Shown here in pieces: positions 13,771 to 15,361 of a DNA stretch of 15,361 nt; the stretch's first letter is position 1; every line of letters begins with the position of its first letter. The position numbers and the translations under genes were made by a program. The notes under the pieces were generated by a model that saw nothing but the letters and a program-made list of their open reading frames with translations, had not been told where the DNA came from and ran no database searches. The stretch comes from an uncultured Bacilli bacterium (GTDB lineage: Bacteria > Bacillota_I > Bacilli_A > RF39 > UBA660). The stretch covers positions 1 through 15,361 of the forward strand of contig CANQFH010000015.1 in the NCBI GenBank assembly GCA_947598425.1. The letters are read 5' to 3'.

Positions 13771-15103
13771 ACCATTCATATTCTTTCAAATTATTAAGTA
13801 ATTTTTGATAATTACTTTCACTTATATGCATAACTACTCTTTGATAATCATCATAACTATGGATTTCTTTATTCTTAATATTATCTAACATTATAGTTAA
13901 AAGATCATTAATATTAAACTCTTCAATATCATTAAAATGATAAGCTAAATAATTATTATTATATTCTTTTAATTCACTAACTTCATAATTATAATTGAAA
14001 AAATCATTATCATCATATATTTCAATATAAATATCTTCACGATCTTCATATATTACTTTATTAGGATATAAATTAAGTATTAATAAATTATCTTGCATTG
14101 GGATATTAAATTGTTGTCTTAATTCTAACTTATTATTGACTATTTTATAAGAAGTTAATTCATAAGCAAGAAGGCCACTACTAGAACCTAATATTAATAA
14201 AGAACATATTAACATTATAAATATCTTTTTAAAATTAACTTTTAAATTAAAGATAGTTTTAATAAAGATTTCAATAATTAAATAAACTCCTAAGATACAT
14301 CCAATTAAGAATAATCCTCCATATACTAATAATAATCCTTTATTTATAAAAGCTAAAGTAAATATTAACATTGCAATTAAAATAACAAATATAATAATCA
14401 AAGGAATAGTAAACATTCCTAAAATACCTTTAGCAATTGCTAATGTTCCTAATTTAATAAACTCTAAGAATTTAGAATTATTTTTCGAATCTCTAATAAT
14501 TATTTTTTCTTTAGTAACGGGAACATATTGAATATCTTCTTTTATTTCTATTTCATTTTTAACTTCTAAATAATAATCTAAAAAGCGTACTTTATATAAT
14601 TTTAATAAAAGATATCCAATTAATAAAACATCCACTAATAATAATATTCCCTCTAACATACTTAATATATGTTGATATAAATAATATGGCAGAATAGTTA
14701 ATAATTCACTAGCTACAAAATAAATACACATGGAAACTATAAATAATAATATACATAAGATGAAAGCATAAAATGCCATTTCTAATAAACATTTAATTTT
14801 TTGTTTAAATGACATATTATAAAATAATTTGATTCCATTTAGAAAAGCATCAATATAATAATTAATTTTTTTAACAAAAGTATTATTAGTTGCTATTTTA
14901 GTTTTACTATCAATACCTAATAATTCATCAATACTAACATCAAATAATTTACATATAGCAATTATTTTTTCTGTTTCTGGATATGCACTATTGGATTCCC
15001 ACTTACTTACTGCTTGTCTCGATACATTTAATTCTTGGGCTAAACTTTCTTGACTCATTCCTTTCTCTTTCCTCAGTTTAGCTAACTTTTCACCAAAACT
15101 CAT
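13769..15103 (-). CDS. Membrane-bound XRE-family transcriptional regulator
   Basis: The N-terminal helix-turn-helix (about 5-62) is a clear Cro/CI-type domain: GEKLAKLRKEKGMSQESLA, then LNVSRQAVSKWE for the recognition helix and DELLGI at its end. A hydrophobic region of 5-6 helices follows (about 107-133, 146-170, 217-253, 255-280, 293-315), with a charged loop at about 171-215. The last 130 residues (about 316-444) have no helix and would lie outside if the helix count is even; I do not recognise them. The design suggests a one-component sensor that binds DNA from the membrane. Its downstream neighbour is the ABC transporter, a plausible target. GAGGTGAG precedes the ATG. The terminator after it makes it a single-gene unit. 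Confidence 0.92.
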   Translation of the reverse strand: MSFGEKLAKLRKEKGMSQESLAQELNVSRQAVSKWESNSAYPETEKIIAICKLFDVSIDELLGIDSKTKIATNNTFVKKINYYIDAFLNGIKLFYNMSFKQKIKCLLEMAFYAFILCILLFIVSMCIYFVASELLTILPYYLYQHILSMLEGILLLVDVLLIGYLLLKLYKVRFLDYYLEVKNEIEIKEDIQYVPVTKEKIIIRDSKNNSKFLEFIKLGTLAIAKGILGMFTIPLIIIFVILIAMLIFTLAFINKGLLLVYGGLFLIGCILGVYLIIEIFIKTIFNLKVNFKKIFIMLICSLLILGSSSGLLAYELTSYKIVNNKLELRQQFNIPMQDNLLILNLYPNKVIYEDREDIYIEIYDDNDFFNYNYEVSELKEYNNNYLAYHFNDIEEFNINDLLTIMLDNIKNKEIHSYDDYQRVVMHISESNYQKLLNNLKEYEW

Positions 15104-15126
15104 TTTCTCACCTCGTCTTCCATTTT

Positions 15127-15154
15127 ATAATATATAATTAATAGCAACCACCAA
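15127..15154 (-). promoter_or_regulatory. Possible promoter of the XRE regulator gene
   Basis: Minus-strand TTGGTG (15149-15154) and TATTAT (15127-15132) are 16 bp apart. This would start near 15120 and leave a short leader with the ribosome binding site. The hexamers are only fair. Confidence 0.35.
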
Positions 15155-15214
15155 CTTCCGGTTAATTTTAAGATAATTTTAGTTGCAACTACATAATAAT
15201 CAAGAATTATATAT

Positions 15215-15241
15215 AAAAAAGCCGAACTAAAAAGCTCGACT
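15215..15241 (-). terminator. Intrinsic terminator upstream of the XRE regulator gene
   Basis: An 8-bp stem has arms AGTCGAGC (15234-15241) and GTTCGGCT (15220-15227), a 6-nt loop and a run of U (15215-15220). It ends transcription coming from the right edge, about 110 bp before the regulator gene. Confidence 0.85.
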
Positions 15242-15320
15242 AACAATCAAACTGGAGCGAGTGTCGTAGTTATCTACAACTCTTTTCCAATAACGAAAAA
15301 TTTATATAATCTTCCGTTGC
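15215..15320 (-). ncRNA. Putative small structured RNA or attenuator (three hairpins)
   Basis: The minus strand can form three hairpins in a row. Hairpin 1 has arms AACGGAAGATT and AATTTTTCGTT (15308-15318 and 15292-15302). Hairpin 2 has arms GTTGTAG and CTACGAC (15274-15280 and 15263-15269). Hairpin 3 is the terminator. A promoter fits directly upstream, so the product would be about 105 nt. I matched it to no known family: not SRP RNA, 6S, tmRNA or a riboswitch I know. It could instead be the leader attenuator of the regulator gene or the 3' end of an operon outside the window. Confidence 0.45.
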
Positions 15321-15327
15321 TAGTAAT

Positions 15328-15356
15328 AATATAACATATTTTTAATATTTATTGAA
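15328..15356 (-). promoter_or_regulatory. Possible promoter of the small RNA
   Basis: Minus-strand TTCAAT (15351-15356) and TATATT (15328-15333) are 17 bp apart, with TGT before the -10 giving an extended -10. The start would fall near 15320, just before the first hairpin. Confidence 0.45.
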
Positions 15357-15361
15357 TAGCA

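Larger units (their letters stand above)
15130..15334. repeat. Inverted GTTGCTA repeats around a TAGTTGCAACTA palindrome
   Basis: A 19-bp element GTTGCTA-N-TAAT-N-ATATA-N lies at 15316-15334 on the plus strand and at 15130-15148 on the minus strand, 16 of 19 bases alike. Between them is the perfect 12-bp palindrome TAGTTGCAACTA (15180-15191), which shares the GTTGC core. One element overlaps the regulator promoter and the other the promoter of the putative small RNA. They may be binding sites. Confidence 0.4.

Noticed and set aside
15215..15320. tracrRNA, T-box or known riboswitch at the right edge
   Set aside because: There is no CRISPR repeat or cas gene, no GGTGGTACCGCG motif and no conserved riboswitch core, so only an unassigned structured RNA is reported.
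1..15361. Transposons, tRNA or rRNA genes, CRISPR arrays, prophage genes
   Set aside because: No transposase, integrase, cloverleaf or spaced direct repeats were seen on either strand.

Overview
The window comes from an AT-rich bacterium of the low-GC Gram-positive (Bacillota/Mollicutes-like) type. Signs of this are the very AT-rich codon use, strong AGGAGG-type ribosome binding sites, near-consensus TTGNNN-17-TATAAT promoters, and classic Gram-positive RNA regulators: a T-box before pheS and autogenous leaders before rplK and rplJ. All tryptophans are encoded by TGG and all 14 complete genes end in TAA or TAG, so the standard bacterial code applies. A rubrerythrin suggests an anaerobic or microaerophilic life. 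I cannot name a genus; an uncultured gut lineage of Bacilli is a fair guess only.

Region 1 (1-2412, minus strand) is the ribosomal stalk and L1-arm cluster rplK-rplA, then rplJ-rplL. rplL runs off the left edge. rplK has its own promoter and an L1-binding leader. rplJ has its own promoter and an L10 leader ending in an attenuator-like hairpin. L11 carries a striking 59-residue acidic C-terminal extension. rplK starts with GTG and rplA with TTG.

Region 2 (2480-5352) is accessory. It holds one divergent plus-strand gene for a membrane-anchored extracellular Ig-like protein with its own terminator. Minus-strand genes follow for a small two-helix membrane protein, a membrane-anchored thioredoxin-like protein with a CSAC active site, and a TetR regulator with a consensus promoter and a palindromic operator at its start site.

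Region 3 (5367-9024, minus) is the phenylalanyl-tRNA synthetase operon pheS-pheT under a T-box with a UUC specifier. Region 4 (9032-9622) is rubrerythrin.

Region 5 (9635-15361, minus) is the envelope part. It contains a SipW/ER-type signal peptidase with a Ser-His-Asp arrangement, a single-pass membrane protein with a beta-rich outer domain, a MacB-like ABC transporter with fused ATPase and FtsX domains, and a membrane-bound XRE regulator. Most of these have their own promoter, and the signal peptidase and regulator genes end in clear intrinsic terminators. At the right edge lies an unassigned run of three hairpins ending in a terminator, which could be a small RNA of about 105 nt or an attenuator ahead of the regulator gene.
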